NCBI GenBank assembly: GCA_037013685.1
Contig: CM072896.1
Coordinates: forward strand, 9,985,444-10,049,443
Length of the DNA: 64,000 nucleotides
From: Acridotheres tristis
Taxonomy: Eukaryota; Chordata; Aves; Passeriformes; Sturnidae
Direction of reading: 5' to 3'
Below are positions 25,412 through 38,593 of this stretch, one piece after another (position 1 is the first letter of the stretch; every line of letters starts with the position of its first letter). The notes below the pieces were generated by a model. The model was not told where the DNA came from. It searched no databases and saw nothing but the letters and a program-made list of their open reading frames with translations. The position numbers and the translations under genes were made by a program.

Positions 25412-28400
25412 CTGGAAACAAAAATACTGAATACTTCCCTTCATTGTGTGTGCAATTTAACAGGTACAGGATTGGGTTTTATAGATCAGCCCACTAAAAA
25501 GACTAGAAGTTTAAATGGTTTATATTCAGATTGCTCATTTCGTAGTGTCTGTTGGGTCCTCTTGATTTACATTTAATTTTTATCAGTGATACAGCTGCCA
25601 AAAGACCAGGTCTTTAGCTACATGCTGATGAAAAATAGATGCAGAGAAAAGACAACCCGTGCTGGGGCAAACTTCACAATGCCCAAAGAGCCCTGAATGA
25701 CCTTTATTCTGCTCCAAATTAAACCAGTAAATAAATCTGTAAGTCTCTGTAAGCAGTAGTAATCATCAGCCTTCTTCTAAATCAAGCTTTTAAAATATTA
25801 TAAAAGAACAGACAAGTTTTACTGACCAATAAATGTAAACAAAACTAACTACAGTTTTTATGATCTACTTGGAAATATTCCTTCCTTCCTGAGTTTGCTG
25901 ATTGAATTACTAAGGATAAAATAACAAGGCTTTATGTACCAGTCTGACAAACTCCTCCACATTCAATAGCTACGGCAGGATATATTCAGTTCAGAGAGCT
26001 GACAATCAAATCAAAGAGTTGGCACTCAGGAGCTGAACGACAGATGATTGGGCTGGTGGGTTTTGATGGTTAACTGTATTTCAGTAATTTACTGACAGAC
26101 AGTCAACCCAATATAAAACTGGCTTTTGCACACAGATGATAGGCATCCTGCATGTTTTTGTCCCCACCTATCCCTGGATTTGACATGGCTTTAAGACAAT
26201 TCTAGATGGACCTTTGTTAGGCTGGTAGAATGGCTACTTACTAAGGAAACCTTCCAGAATGAACAGGCTTGGACCTCAGTCAAACTACAGGAAAGAACAG
26301 GAGTAACTACGAGATCTCTTCTGGTGGGAAATGTCCACAACAATTCACAGGTAACAGGGACCCCTGCTGAGTTCTGAAGTGGAGGATGTTCTAGAAGGGA
26401 CATAAAGATGACCGGAATCAACAGCTAGGGACCAGCAAGGTCTGATGGAGAAGAATGAGTGACTTGGAAAAGATGAAGGAACAGACCCTTAAAGGCAGGG
26501 AAGGCTACAGGACTTCACCTTACTGAGATGGACTGAAAGACAACTCAGACTGCTTTTCTGCCCCAAAAGAAAGGAGTCTGTACTCAGGCCTGGAGTGCCA
26601 GCCAGTGGGAAACTAAAGCTCTGCTGAGAGTTTGACTACAGGAAAGATAAGAAACCTTGTTAAAGGAGGATTCTTTGAGCAATTAGTCTGTATACACAAG
26701 ACTTAAGTGGGCAGTGCTGATTGGGAAGATGATTTTAGAGAGACAGGCACAGGTACCACAGAAACATCAGAATGAGGCAGTTTAATTTCTTTTACAGCAA
26801 AGCAACAGAATTGCTACTATTTAAGCCTACTAAGTCAGCAAAAACAATATAAAATCTGAAATATTCTTAAAAAGATGTCTCACAAAAAATCCCTTATTCA
26901 CTTAGCATGTGTAGGTGTACTGTACCATATTACTGGCCCTTGTACTGTGGAAAGGAGAACAAAAGAGGAAATAATTCTTTTTCCATTCTAGCAAAAATGT
27001 TCATGATTGTGTATTTATCAAGAAATTTATATTATTTCTGCATTTTTGATGGCAATGCCTAGTCTTAATATAGATATATTGTTAGTGCAGCACAATAGTC
27101 CAAATGTATGATGTTATCTGATCCTCCTTTTAAAAGAACAGAAAAAACATTGTGACACAGCTGGAAACTGGTGAAATTTGGTCCAATTTAAATACATAAC
27201 AAATGTGCAAGCAGCTCCCACAGATTTCAACTAGAAATAGAAATTCTCAGCACTTTTCAGGATGAAATCAAAGACATTGAAAATTAGGCTTTCATGCCAT
27301 AAACCACTGGGTAATTTTTCACAGCCTGTTTTATATGTTTCTTGTCTCTAACAAACAACTTGTATTCACTGCCTGCTCCTCTCATCCTTTTGCTATGCAC
27401 AAACTATCAGCTGGGCATTTCAGGACAACCAGTGCAACACAACACAGGAAGACACAACTGTTTTTATGTGGAGGATGTAAATCTTGCTTTAACTCATTCA
27501 TGAAGTATTTTTGGCATCCTATTTATATTATATAGCCAAACATCACAGTCAAGTTTCTCAACCAGCTCTTGTCATCAACAAATGTGATTCTCATTCGGAG
27601 CATCAGAGCAACAACAGTAAAATACTGACAAAACAAGCCTCAAAGCACAGCACAGGCAAACAAGTATTTCACTATCTGACAACTTCTTTTAGAGGCCATC
27701 CTCTAAAGATCTCAAATTTAATTTATAAAAGCTTTTCAGTGATTATATTCAAGACAGATACTGAATATTTCTGAAGGGAAGAGTAATGTGATGAAGACGT
27801 TCATAACTTAGAAGTAAATGCATATGTCATGATTTTATTTGAATAGAAAATGTGTGTAGCTAATCACAACTTGCTAGCTGTTCGTGTGTTTTCCTTTTTA
27901 GATTGATTACAAATCAAATAGACTGTACAAGCTTAATTGAAGTGTGGTAGGCAGTCAGGATTATGTGCGTGATCAGAAGGTGAACATCACTTTCATCTTT
28001 TGAATGGCGTTTTCCTAATATTCAGCAGACTTTCTGAAATTCTTTGTACCACTTCTCCACAGAAATAATAAATCTGGCTTTGGAATTATGAGATTAAGGA
28101 AGGGGTCCTTTCTGTACCTAAATACAGGTATTTAAGATAGGAGGTTGGGAACTTCCCACTGTTGCAGCATCACTTTCAGCTACTTTTAAAAACATAAAGG
28201 GCAAAACCGTTAGTGAAAATGAACTACTGATACTGGAAAACCAGATTTTTCAGTACAGAATTTGAATTATGGATCAGAAAAGTATGCCTATGACAAGCCA
28301 AGTGGTTATAGTGTCATGATGTACAATGTTCTTTACTACAAATCATAAGAATTGACTTCAGTGTAGTGAAGATGCACCTTGCCATGTCACGTCCATATCA

Positions 28401-28532
28401 CAGAAGTTAATGTCTCTGAATACTACAGGAAACTATAACAAAATATTTATTCCAAAAGCCTGAAGACTCCCTACCAGTAAGCTACAGAACTGATCAGTAA
28501 AGCATGACAGCTTCTTTTATCTTCTCCTTTTT

Positions 28533-28561
28533 CCCCCCTTTATTTTTGGGGGGTGGGGGGG
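28533..28561 (+). repeat. C6/G6 inverted repeat followed by G-rich run
   Basis: Six C at 28533-28538 and six G at 28548-28553 can pair across a 9-base T-rich loop. They are followed by T and seven G. The segment could form either a hairpin or a G-quadruplex. Confidence 0.7.
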
Positions 28562-31500
28562 TGCGGAGAGAAGCATTTCTGTGATTATCAGTCAATCAGA
28601 GCAGAGGCAGAAAAATATGGTGAGGTGATCAGGAATTCCTATTACCAGGCATCTGTAAGGCATGCCCGAGCTGAACCAGTATTATGCCATGCCTTTTTAT
28701 GACACAGGGACAGTGACACTGTCAATCCCTCCTACCAGCAAAGGAATATCCAGGTCAGTCTGTGTGGATGCTCTCAGCCATGAAGGAGTGCTGCAAGTGA
28801 AAAAGCCAGATTAGCCTCACCCTCAACACAACGGTGCCTTGCAGGTATTTGGAAGCCACCAAATACATTTTGATCTCCTGTTTGGCAGAACAGATTTAAG
28901 CAGCTGTTTTGAACCCAAATGCTTGAATTCATCCCTTCTTCTCTTGTGGTTACAAGGGAACCAAGATTTTGCTGCTGTGAGCAAGACTGGGAGATTTGGT
29001 TGGTATTCTTCTAAGGAGAGCCTGTTCTTCCTCCTCTGTTCTCAGTAGTAACACTGTCCAATTGTAACATCATTTCCACAGCTGTAAAATGAAGGATATT
29101 TGTAGCCTGTTGTAATTAGCTCTTTTGGTCAGGCACCTATACCAACATAGCCATACTTTAAAAAAATAACTGGTCAAAATGACACTATATAGTTGCAGTA
29201 TTGGTCCCTACTAAACTCAATTTGATTATGGCAAATTATTTTTCCTTAACAGTATCTAAAGTACTTTCAAAAGTACCTATCCAGCACATGTATTATTTCT
29301 AGTGAATATATATATTTCTTCAATTCCATTCTGTTTCCCAGCACTTTTAATTTGCAAGAAAGCCAAGTTGGTTTAGATTCCTGCTAAACCTTCCAAAACA
29401 TTGTCTAGGATTATACTAGAGCTCAGAAAGCAATATGTTTTTACCTTGACTAAGGATACTAGAAAAGTAAAACAATATTCTAAAAAAAAAGTGTTTTCAT
29501 CTGAAATATTCACAGAAATTTCCTATTCTCTTTAACCCAGTATTGTTTCTATGACCACCTGCAGTTAAATTTGTAAACTATCTAGTTAAAACGTCAGGGT
29601 ACATTCTGCTTATTTTAATGCCAAAGAATACATTTTGTCTTGGCTTATTCACAACGAATCTTATTTTAACATATTTTACATACTTGAAATATTATTGAAC
29701 AATTCTGATTTGCTACTAATATCCCAAAGAAACACAAACCTTATCAATTTTGATGCTGTGTGAATATGTCAATGAGTACAATCTGTGATTAGACAGAAAT
29801 CTGAAAACTCACTTGCTTAAAAGTGTTTTTTAAAAAAGCATGATAACGTTGTCAGAGATGCGAACAAAATGAAACTGCCTCTAATCAACTTGGCTTTTAA
29901 TACGATAAAACATGCTTTTGTGTCATTCTGTCAAGAAGCTCCAAATATTATATTTGGTTTAACTTGCTTCAATTTGTGAAACTTCTTTTTTCCATGGACT
30001 GTATGTAATGTGATTAATGGGATTGAGTGGTAGGTGAAGGCAACATTCACAATTTTTTCCACACTTATAGCACCTTAAAAAAAGCATGTGATTTCAGTCC
30101 AAGAAACTATGTTTGAACTTTTTTGGCTTAATGAATATTTCTTTCTACCCTCTAAAATCTACAGCCTTTCATACTCTATATAATGAACATGGGACATGAT
30201 TTCTGGGAGTCTAACAGTGAATCAGGTCAATGGGTTATTAATTTAATTAATTCCTTGGTGGCTTGATGTAGATAAACTGCCACTGCTTTGCAATGAATTT
30301 CAGATGAATTATGAAACTGTTGTGATACCTGGGCTTGACATGGTTAACTTGTTCCCATGGGATGCCCAAGGTCCAGCAGGACCATCTGCACCACGGACTG
30401 AGCTCAGGTTAAGCTCTCAGACAACTTTATCACAGCCTGCAGTGTGATTCTGTGAGTACCTGCCAAATGAGTATTCCTACACTTACACCTAATTAAAAAA
30501 AAATAAACCAGCTCTTCTAGTTAACTTCATTAAGAGTAGAGGTTGCCACTTGCTTTCATGCCTTTGGGTGTGTTTAAATTTTACTCTGATCAACACTAAG
30601 CTCTTTCAATTCAGAGGAACAAAACCAGAAGTATTCTCTGAAATCCAGGTTTCGACAAATTCCTATTGTTTCATTAGCGGGGGTTACTGTAACAATTGCA
30701 GCTACAGAAAGACACAGGTAACACAGAGCTCTGGTTCTGTGTATGCAAAAGCAATCCCTGCAAAGTAAACCCAGCCCTACAGCCTCTTTGCTCGTTTCAT
30801 TATTGGACTTGGACTAGTATTTATTACTAGTTTATATTACTTGTTTATCGTCTGTCACTATTTTTTTTCAGTAGTTAATTATTTTTCTTATACGTGATGC
30901 CTTAAAAGCATTGCCTTTTGAATCAGGTCACCTGTTGGACTCAACAAATACATGTTTACCTATGAATTAACTTTCTTGTATGAAATAAAAATCTGCTACT
31001 GTTGCTAGTACCAAAAGATACCTCTCTTATGGTCATATGCACTGCACTGTTCCATAATGCATAGACTTCCAAAATCTGAGAAGTATGGGTATATTTGTAA
31101 AAGTACCAAAACTCTGTGTTTCATAGCTATACTAACACTGATACAGGTCATATATGCTACCTTTGGGAATATGGATAATGTGACTATTGGATTTCACTGA
31201 ATTTATGGCATGTATTATGTTTAGGATTCAAAGTCTTGGCAGATACAATGTGATCATATAACTAAGCTCCTTAAAAGAGCTGTGCTATTACTTCTGTATT
31301 TTTAAACATTCAAGAAGCAATTTTTTTTCCATTTGAGGGGAATGCCTTATTCCAGAGTTTATGTGACGATAACAGGTTTTCATTTTAATACCACAGCACG
31401 CAAATCTTTTCCTTTTAAAAATAAATGGCCTGTTCATTTTTATTAGATGTCTGCAGTGGCAATACACATTTTTCACTGAGAAGGAGGACATTGCCCTGAC

Positions 31501-31821
31501 AACATAGAAGAGGAACAATCTATAAGTGTGTTGTTGAAACATTACCCTGCTGATTTGATCTCTTCCCTTTTCAAATTGAAATAACACAAACGGTTATAAA
31601 TGCATCTTAGGGGAAACAGATTGGGACCTAATTTAAACACAGTTCTGAAAATCAGGAGACACCGTTACTTTTTCCTGTTAATATTCTGAAGAGCCACTGC
31701 ATGTAATGAACAGCTCCACTGCTGACAGAATGCCTGTATATGAAATTCTGATAACCATGCAATCTCATGGGGACTACATGAGGACCACACAAACAAGAGG
31801 AAACATAACTTTGATAAAAAC

Positions 31822-32273
31822 TGTAGAATAGTTTGTAAGGATAGTGCAGGAAGCAGTCTTTCCCAATGAATTACAGCTGTACTGATTACCAAGGAGTGGA
31901 AACAGCCTTGCCTGCCCTGTGAGGCTGGGTGTTATAAAAGAGTGGGCTAGCTGGCCGCAAGTCACAGTTGGAGACCCAGAGTCTGCTGCAGTTTGGGATG
32001 GAGCTGCTGGCTGGGCTGGGAGGGACATGTGGTCGTGCAAGGGACAGACAAGGTAAGGAGAGGCTGTGTGAGGGACAGACAGGGTTAGGTAGCTGGGTAA
32101 GGGACAGGTTGGGGTTAGCCAGTCATGCAGAAGGAAACTTGCAGAGAAGAGGGAGGGAGTCAGTGCTGTGTGGGGCTGCCTGTAAGAAAAGGAGTCAGAG
32201 CTGCCAGAGAGAAAGCATGAAAAGTTTTTATTAAAAGACTGGTAATGCTGCCAGTCATGATACAATTACTACA
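31822..32273 (+). mobile_element. Endogenous retrovirus solo LTR with intact ends
   Basis: A 452-bp element begins TGTAG and ends CTACA, a perfect 5-bp terminal inverted repeat in the TG...CA form of retroviral LTRs. It is flanked by the same six bases, AAAAAC, at 31816-31821 and 32274-32279. Inside, a TATA box (TATAAAAG, 31933-31940) and a polyadenylation signal (ATTAAA, 32230-32235) lie in LTR order on the plus strand, which defines U3-R-U5 orientation. A 6-bp target duplication is typical of class II (betaretrovirus-like, ERVK) integrations. No internal retroviral sequence, primer-binding site or second LTR is adjacent, so this is a solo LTR left by LTR-LTR recombination. It lies in the putative first intron, antisense to the host gene. 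The exact TSD suggests a fairly young insertion. Confidence 0.85.
32041..32128 (+). repeat. Three imperfect ~30-bp tandem units inside the LTR
   Basis: The motif GGGACAG starts at 32041, 32072 and 32101, followed each time by a G/T-rich run and a variable spacer, giving a period of 29-31 bp. The units lie downstream of the TATA box, in the expected R/U5 part of the LTR. Such duplications often vary between LTR copies. Confidence 0.6.
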
Positions 32274-34014
32274 AAAAACCACCTACCTATTGTGTGTTGT
32301 GGGCACTTGCAGTAGCCAGATAATTAATAATAGCCAGGCACACCTTGAAGTGAAGAAAATTACTGAGGGAATCTAAAGAGATTAATGACAACAATCCAAA
32401 GGTTGACAAGACTGAAAAAAGAAGCCTTAAAATTCATTCTAGATAGCAAATAAATCCCAGATATCGTAGTGTTAATCTGCACAAGCTAATTTTGTAGTTC
32501 TGGTTAAAAGAAAACCAGAAATGCACCATATGTTTTTTTTCTCTATATTTCAGTGAAGCAGGAAGAAGGGAATCTACTGCACATGCAGTCTGAAGCACTG
32601 TCAAATCCACTGATAAGCAAAGAAGTTATTAAAAAATTGGGAAGCAACCCCCACAAATTTCTGGCACTGAGATCCTGAGAGATGTAAAGTTTTTCAAAGT
32701 ACCTCATCCCTGTGAGTGCCATGCAGGCTTCCCCTCCCTGCTTCTCCCCAGAGAGCACAGCCAAGAGCCTGTACAACACACCAGGAGAAGAGGAGCTGCT
32801 GCATTTATCCAGTGAGTTGGCAATTAAAGCTATTGTTTTGATGTAGAAGTTTAATTAATTTTCCTTCTTCTTAGAAAAAACTAAAGCTGCCTGCTGGACT
32901 TCTGAGTAAATGCTCAGGATTACATGGCTATTAGTGCTTGCATCCTGGTCCTTCATGTTGAAGCTGCTTCTCCACTGAAATAAGTCAATACTGTGTCTGA
33001 GAGCAGCTGCAGTGAGTGTAATACAGAGCAGTGAGCCTGGAGGGACCACTGCTGGGATCCCGGCATTCCAGGCTGGTATCCTGAGAGGAGGGAGCTCTCT
33101 CAGCCTGCTCCTGCTCATCAGCACCTCTGGCACATCTCACTGCTGTCTGCATATGTGACTTCTGGCTGTTTAGGTGCCAATCATGGCTTAAAATACTGCT
33201 CTTTAGAGGGTGTTCTTACACTCGAGTTTAGGGAAGGATAACTGCATGAGGAGTGACCAGGGTTCATTATCCACAGTGCAGATAAAGGTTCCCACAAGTC
33301 TATGCCTCCCTCCCCACCACCTTCCCAGTTGGTAGCTGAACCAACCACACGAAACAAGGAAGAGTAAAGTGATTAATGCAGGGCTGAGGAAGGAGATGAC
33401 GAAACCCTGATGAATTAGTGAGTCTGCCTGCAATGATTACCTGGAGGAGGTCACAGCCTAATTCATATACAAAATAAGCAGCATAGCTACAGAATATGGA
33501 TGTTCCAAATTATCACTGATAGTTGCTAGTATTTCTCAAGTCTGTCTGGAGAAGGAGAGGACTGAATGAAGGAGGAGAAGGGCTTGTATGCATAGGCAGA
33601 CTGTGAGCAGAGTGACTGGCACTACTGCAACTATTGCAGTCACAAAGGGGAGAAGGGATGCACAGGATTAGAGCTGGAGCTGAAAGAAGAGATTAATGGA
33701 TATTTTCAGGAAAACAGTGAGAAATTCATGTGGAAGGCCAGAGTAGGCAGGATTAAAGAATTTAAAACAGATGGAGTTTGTTAAATAAGGAAGAAGTGGT
33801 GATGCCAAGCCTGGACATAAGCAGTGTGGTTTAGTCACTGTAGTGTGCAAGTGGGTTAGTGAAACAAAGCATGGAAATTCTATAGTTAAATTCTTTACTA
33901 CTTCTACAAGTCTCCCTCCTCCCTTCACCCACAGTCCCATTCCTCAAGGGATTAGATTCCCCAAGCACAGGCTTATGACCTTTGACAATTTAGGTTCCTT
34001 ATGGTTTTAGCTGA

Positions 34015-34033
34015 TTTTTTTTTTTTTTTTTTT
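34015..34033. repeat. Poly(T) tract (T19)
   Basis: Uninterrupted run of 19 T residues within the candidate first intron. On the transcribed minus strand it is a poly(A) tract, but no retroposed sequence is recognisable beside it. Confidence 0.95.
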
Positions 34034-37000
34034 CCTCCCTTAACCATACTGAAGAAAAGCATCTCTGAGAATTTTGTCTATGTTTAATAACACAGGTTAG
34101 CCAGGTTAATGAACTGCTTAAAGTAACTGTCCATGAAAACAGGGCACAGCATGTCATTTCAGCAATTCTAACCACCGAGACTCAAACTAACATTGAAAGA
34201 AGTTAGTAAATATTGAAACTAATCAGATAATTTTTCTGGCTACTCCACTCATAATATCGGGTACATTCATCTGCTAACTTGCAAATAAAAAGCATACCAG
34301 CAAGTACTAAACTGATTCCTCTGGTTGGGCTGCACTACTAGTTCTGCATGAGTGCAGAAAAATAAATTTCATCCTCATATGTGATGCCAGCTGCTGCTCT
34401 AATGCATGTAGTTTCCTGATAATGAGAGTTCTGACATTACTCAGTTGTTCAGGGGATTTATTTGCTCTCTTTCCTTTAAATAAGATTTGTGATACGTTTG
34501 GTTTTCCTTTATTCATAGAGGTGGAAAAATACGGAGAACAGGCCTGTAAGATGTGGTCTATTGGTCATTCCCACCAAACACTACCCATTGCTCTTCTTCA
34601 CTTACATAATTTCACTCATTACTCGTAATTTTTCAGAATAAATTTTTTGTATTTATTTCCATTTATGTTTTGCTTTTCTGTTTATTTTTGTTGGCATTCT
34701 CTTTAACGATTTATTCAAATTGTTATCTGCAGCTTAGTCCCATGGCTGTTGTGAAGATTTTGCCTGCAATCTTGTCTCCTTAAAGGATCAAAGTTTTATT
34801 TCACTCATTCCTAAAAGCATCTTAGTTCAAAGCCACCAAATCTGTTTTTGCTGTTATACAAGATCCAGGCTGCTTTGCTGGAGCACAAGAGCAGCTGTCA
34901 GCTCTGTCTGTGACAGTGTCACTGTGCATGTTCCAGTGGCACTGAGCGTGAGTGCCTGCTGCCTGTAAGGAAGCTCTGATACAGCCACAGCTTTTGGATC
35001 TCTTCTCAACGTTAAATGTCTTAACTTACCTCTTTACATCTGTGGCCAGCCCTAGCATGTTCATCAAATGTAAACGGTCCTTGGTTTCTCATCAGGATCC
35101 TGTAAAACCAGAAAGGCTTTTCCTAGCCATTCTTTGTGCACTATGTGCCACACCAGGTATTTCTGAGATGTAACAAAGATCATTTTGTGTTGGTGATGAT
35201 ACAACACTTTTTTTTTTTTATTATCACGTGCAGAGCAAGTTCTCAGAAATAACTAGACTTACTTTAGGCTTGTCTTTTCACATTTTAAATGGAAAACCTG
35301 CTACTTCTCATCTGAGTGTACAGGCACTTTAATTTATCTGAATTACTGTTCAGTCTAATGTTGCTTCTAAGCTACACTGCTGTTTCCAATTCTGAATTGA
35401 AGAACACTTTAAATTCCTCCATTTCTTTCTAGTATTTACACAAAAGGTGTGTTGAAAGCAGATGCCAGTTCAAAAGACATGTTGGAAGACTTTTATTTGG
35501 CAGCCAGTATTTCTTTCAGACACACAATTGGCCTAAAACTGCTTATGTTTATAGGTTTGGTTTCATAAGCTTTAGCAGAGAAACTGCAGTTTTACTGAAG
35601 GGGGTGGTTGTATGTCCTTAAGCAGCTGTGCAGACGCATCCCAGAGAGTCACTATCACAGAGGGCCAGAAACAAGGAAGTTTCTGCCTCATATGTAAAAA
35701 GTTCAAGAATTTTTCTTCCTGTCTCTCACCTATTGAAGCAAAGTGCAAGCTGGTATATTTAAGATTTTGATGTGAGGGTGTTTTTTCTTCCACCATTAAA
35801 AAACCCCACCAAAACAAAACTAGCCACCACAAACAAAGAAAAAACCCAAACAACAAATCCTTATGCATTTCCAGCTCCCCAACTGCAGGATGCATCCAAA
35901 ACGTCTTTTAGCTGCTTGAAGGAGAAGTGGCAGCTACCAGTTCTGTGCAGATCTCTTCAGCTGCTCATCTGACCCCAAGGCTAAGTGCCCACTGCACGAA
36001 GCTGCTGCTGGAAATGCTAAATTATCAGTGGAAGCCTGAAGGCCACTTGCCTGCTCTGTTCTGCAGTGACTGCTGGCATCCCAACCCAGGGCTTATGGTT
36101 TTGCCTTCAACTATGGAAGCCAAAGGAAGGGAAGGTACTGAGCAGGAATTGTTGTGCTCCCTGAGTTTTTGTTGAACTCTGGGAGTGATGGTGATGTGCC
36201 ATAGTCAGCAAGTGGGGAGAGCTGTGGCCTTCATTTAGGAAGATGTGTGTAGGTGACTAAGATAAGGCATAAGCAGCCACATAAACAGGTTAATGCCTGA
36301 AGTGATTCTGTAAGGAAAATGAAAATATCTTTGATTTATAACAGTTTGACAGTGAAAACGTTCTTTGAGGTCAGTAAAGCTAAATTCTAAATGCTAACAT
36401 TCAAAGTTTGTATTTCTCAACAGCTGCTGTAGCTACATCCCAATTAAAAGTTCCCTAAATATTATATAGTGGGCATAATGAGCTGAAGGTGTATGATGAC
36501 AAATTATCTGTCCCATGGTTTCCCAGATATGCTTTGTTTTCCCACAAGGTTTCCTGGTGAAGACAGGAATGACTGAATAGACTACTTGCTGTTCTGGTCA
36601 CCCTTCCTGGAGTCCTGTGATGCTTACAGGGAGAAAGCTTACAATTAAAGCTTCAGCAAAGAAAGGGTTACCTTGATTAACAAATAACAGTGAGCCTCAG
36701 GAGATAAAAGAGATGAGTAAACGGTAGTTCTTGGTGTAGGGAAGTCTGACCTGCTTAAGCTCTGGGAAGAGAATCACTCTTCAGGAAGATGAAACGGGTA
36801 CCTTGCTGACATGAATAAGATTAGCCTTGGCCTTGCTACAGAAATAGGCAATTCTATCTGGGTTAATAGGCCTAGAGCAGAGGTGAAGAGATGACCAGAT
36901 GGCAGAGCTCTGGAATGGAGTAGGACTGGTTTCCTCAGTTCCTAAACACAGTGATGAAAAGCTTAGCAATAACCATGGAGTTGGAAGATGGCTGTAGGCT

Positions 37001-38473
37001 CATGAGGAGGTAAATTTGTAACAACGAGAACAAGAGGATAGGAAAGGAAAGTAGCAGCTTGTCCAATTCTTGTTACCTTTAAGAGTATCTTGTTGGAATG
37101 TCTGTTTATCTTGGGGTCAAGATTGCATTCTACCCAATTTTTGTAGAGTGTGAAATACAAGATGTTGTATCAGATAACCTAAAAGTCTCTCTTGCCTTAA
37201 AGTCTGCATCCCTCTCACTTTCAGATTGTGATTTCCCTTAAAATACTGAAGTTATTATAATCTCTTTGTTATTCATAGTGTAAAAACTGCATTTAAAAAT
37301 TACCTGCCATGATTAATAACAAAAAATACAAAGCTAAATCCTTTACATTTCACTCTGAAATGCTAAGGGAAAAATTGAGGACTATTTCTAGATCAGGCAA
37401 TTCAGACCAAAGTGCAAAAGCATTATTAAGCTTTGGGCAGTAAATATTTATTGATATGAAGCACTATTCAATCCAGTCTTTTTAAGGGATTGCTTTAAAG
37501 CTTTTTGTTTCCTTCTACTAAATAGAAGCAATTTCTTCTCAAAGTAATTATCACCCACTCAGGTGTCGTTGTCTCTCCCTCCCCTAAATAGTTCCTCTTG
37601 TGTGTTTAGGCAGTTACACATCGTTTCACCACCTTTCTTTTAAGGCTGTGCGTTCTCCAAACTTTATTTCTATGGGTTTTTTGCGTCTCATTATGACATT
37701 GCACTGAGAGCAAGTAAACCAAAACAAATTGTAATAATTGACAACATATGTTTTTTATCTACGATAGCCTTAAATGGTACAATTTCTATAATACTTCTGT
37801 CTGCCTGCTACTATCAAAATGCAATTTACTTGTGATTGTTGAAAATTATGCTTAACCACATCTTACATCTCCGGTAGGCTCCTGCTACCCGTGCATCCAT
37901 TTCCGTCTTGCAGGAAGTTTTGCGCTAATCGGCTCTTCATGACCGCTATAAATGCACGTTTGGTGGAGCCAGGATAACAGAACTACAGCGATTTTTAGGT
38001 TTTCCTTTCATCGTGAAACAATCTGATTTACTAGGTAGCGGACACGCGTCGAAGTGATTTAAGCACACCATCCTGAAGGTATCATTAAGCACTAATTAAC
38101 TTACCGACTCTCTCGAGATGCTACGGCATGAAAACCAGCTGTCAGAGCAAATTTAGATGACAACGTCTATTTTTTCTTTCTATTGTAAGAAAAGCCCTCT
38201 AATTACTGTTTTAGGCATAAGGGCAGAGCGGCGCGGATTCCCGACCACCTCCTGGCAGGTGCAGCGCGCCGCCCGCCCTTCCGCAGCCGCACGCGAATTC
38301 CCGGAGCCGCTCCGCGCCCGGCAGCGGCTCCGCTCCGCCGCGGGCACCGCGGAGCCCGAGCGCGGCTCCTCCGCGCCCGTTCTCAGGCCGGGGACCCCTG
38401 CCCGCGCCGCGGAGATCCCGGGCGGGGCGCTGGGCACCGTGCGGGGCCCCGCGGGCGCCCAGCGCCAATACTC

Positions 38474-38476
38474 ACC
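38474..38476 (-). other. Second splice donor in the CpG island
   Basis: The minus strand reads CGCCGG|GTGAGTATT with the GT at 38475-38474, a better match to the donor consensus than the one at 38561-38560. A transcript using it would carry the 38593 ATG in its leader with an in-frame stop two codons past the first donor. The gene may therefore have alternative first exons, or a non-coding first exon with the true start further on. Confidence 0.55.
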
Positions 38477-38561
38477 CGGCGGCACCGGCGGCGGCGCGGC
38501 CCCGAGCGGCGCGGCGCGGAGCGCGCAGGCGGCGGCGCGCGGGGAGGGGCGCGGGCCCTAC

Positions 38562-38593
38562 CTGGGGGCGGCGGGCGGGGGGCGCCCGGCCAT
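38562..38593 (-). CDS. Candidate coding part of exon 1 (start codon)
   Basis: Reading leftwards, the ATG at 38593-38591 sits in GCCGCCATGG, a near-perfect Kozak context, inside the CpG island. Ten codons (MAGRPPPAAP) plus two bases precede a donor, CCAG|GTAGGGC, with the GT at 38561-38560. The exon therefore ends in phase 2. Without splicing here the frame stops at the next codon but one, which supports use of this donor if this ATG is the start. The peptide is Ala/Pro-rich, as expected from CpG-island sequence, and carries no motif. It fits in frame to the exon at 25276-25411 and equally to the exon at 20253-20355, both of which need two bases supplied. The main doubt is whether the alternative donor at 38475 defines the usual first exon, making this ATG non-coding leader. 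Confidence 0.5.

Larger units (their letters stand above)
25412..38561 (-). other. Putative long first intron
   Basis: About 13 kb between exon 1 and the next candidate exon. The solo LTR and the T19 tract are the only features I can name; no coding exon on either strand convinced me. If exon 1 splices directly to the 20 kb exon, this intron is about 18 kb. Confidence 0.5.
14016..38593 (-). other. Spliced minus-strand gene, identity not established (extent within the window)
   Basis: A leftward-transcribed gene is inferred from three things: a CpG-island first exon with a strong Kozak ATG, two well-defined internal coding exons that join in frame (20253-20355 and 14016-14126), and four weaker exons between them and the CpG island that keep phase. 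The best peptide is Ser/Thr-rich with no signal peptide or membrane segment, so a cytosolic or nuclear protein is likely. I have an unverified impression that the joined 20 kb and 14 kb exons match part of a conserved vertebrate protein, but I cannot name it and assign no function. No convincing stop exon was found, so the gene probably continues past the left edge. The gene span is more certain than the exon list. Confidence 0.7.

Noticed and set aside
26150..26760. Possible unclassified interspersed repeat
   Set aside because: The texture differs slightly from the flanks, but I found no terminal repeats, poly(A) tail or recognisable family text.
31774..32265. 163-codon minus-strand frame
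   Set aside because: It is the antisense of the solo LTR. Its low stop density comes from the LTR's biased composition, not from a gene.
36600..37160. Possible second LTR or repeat in purine-rich sequence
   Set aside because: No TG...CA ends with a target duplication and no internal LTR signals could be found.
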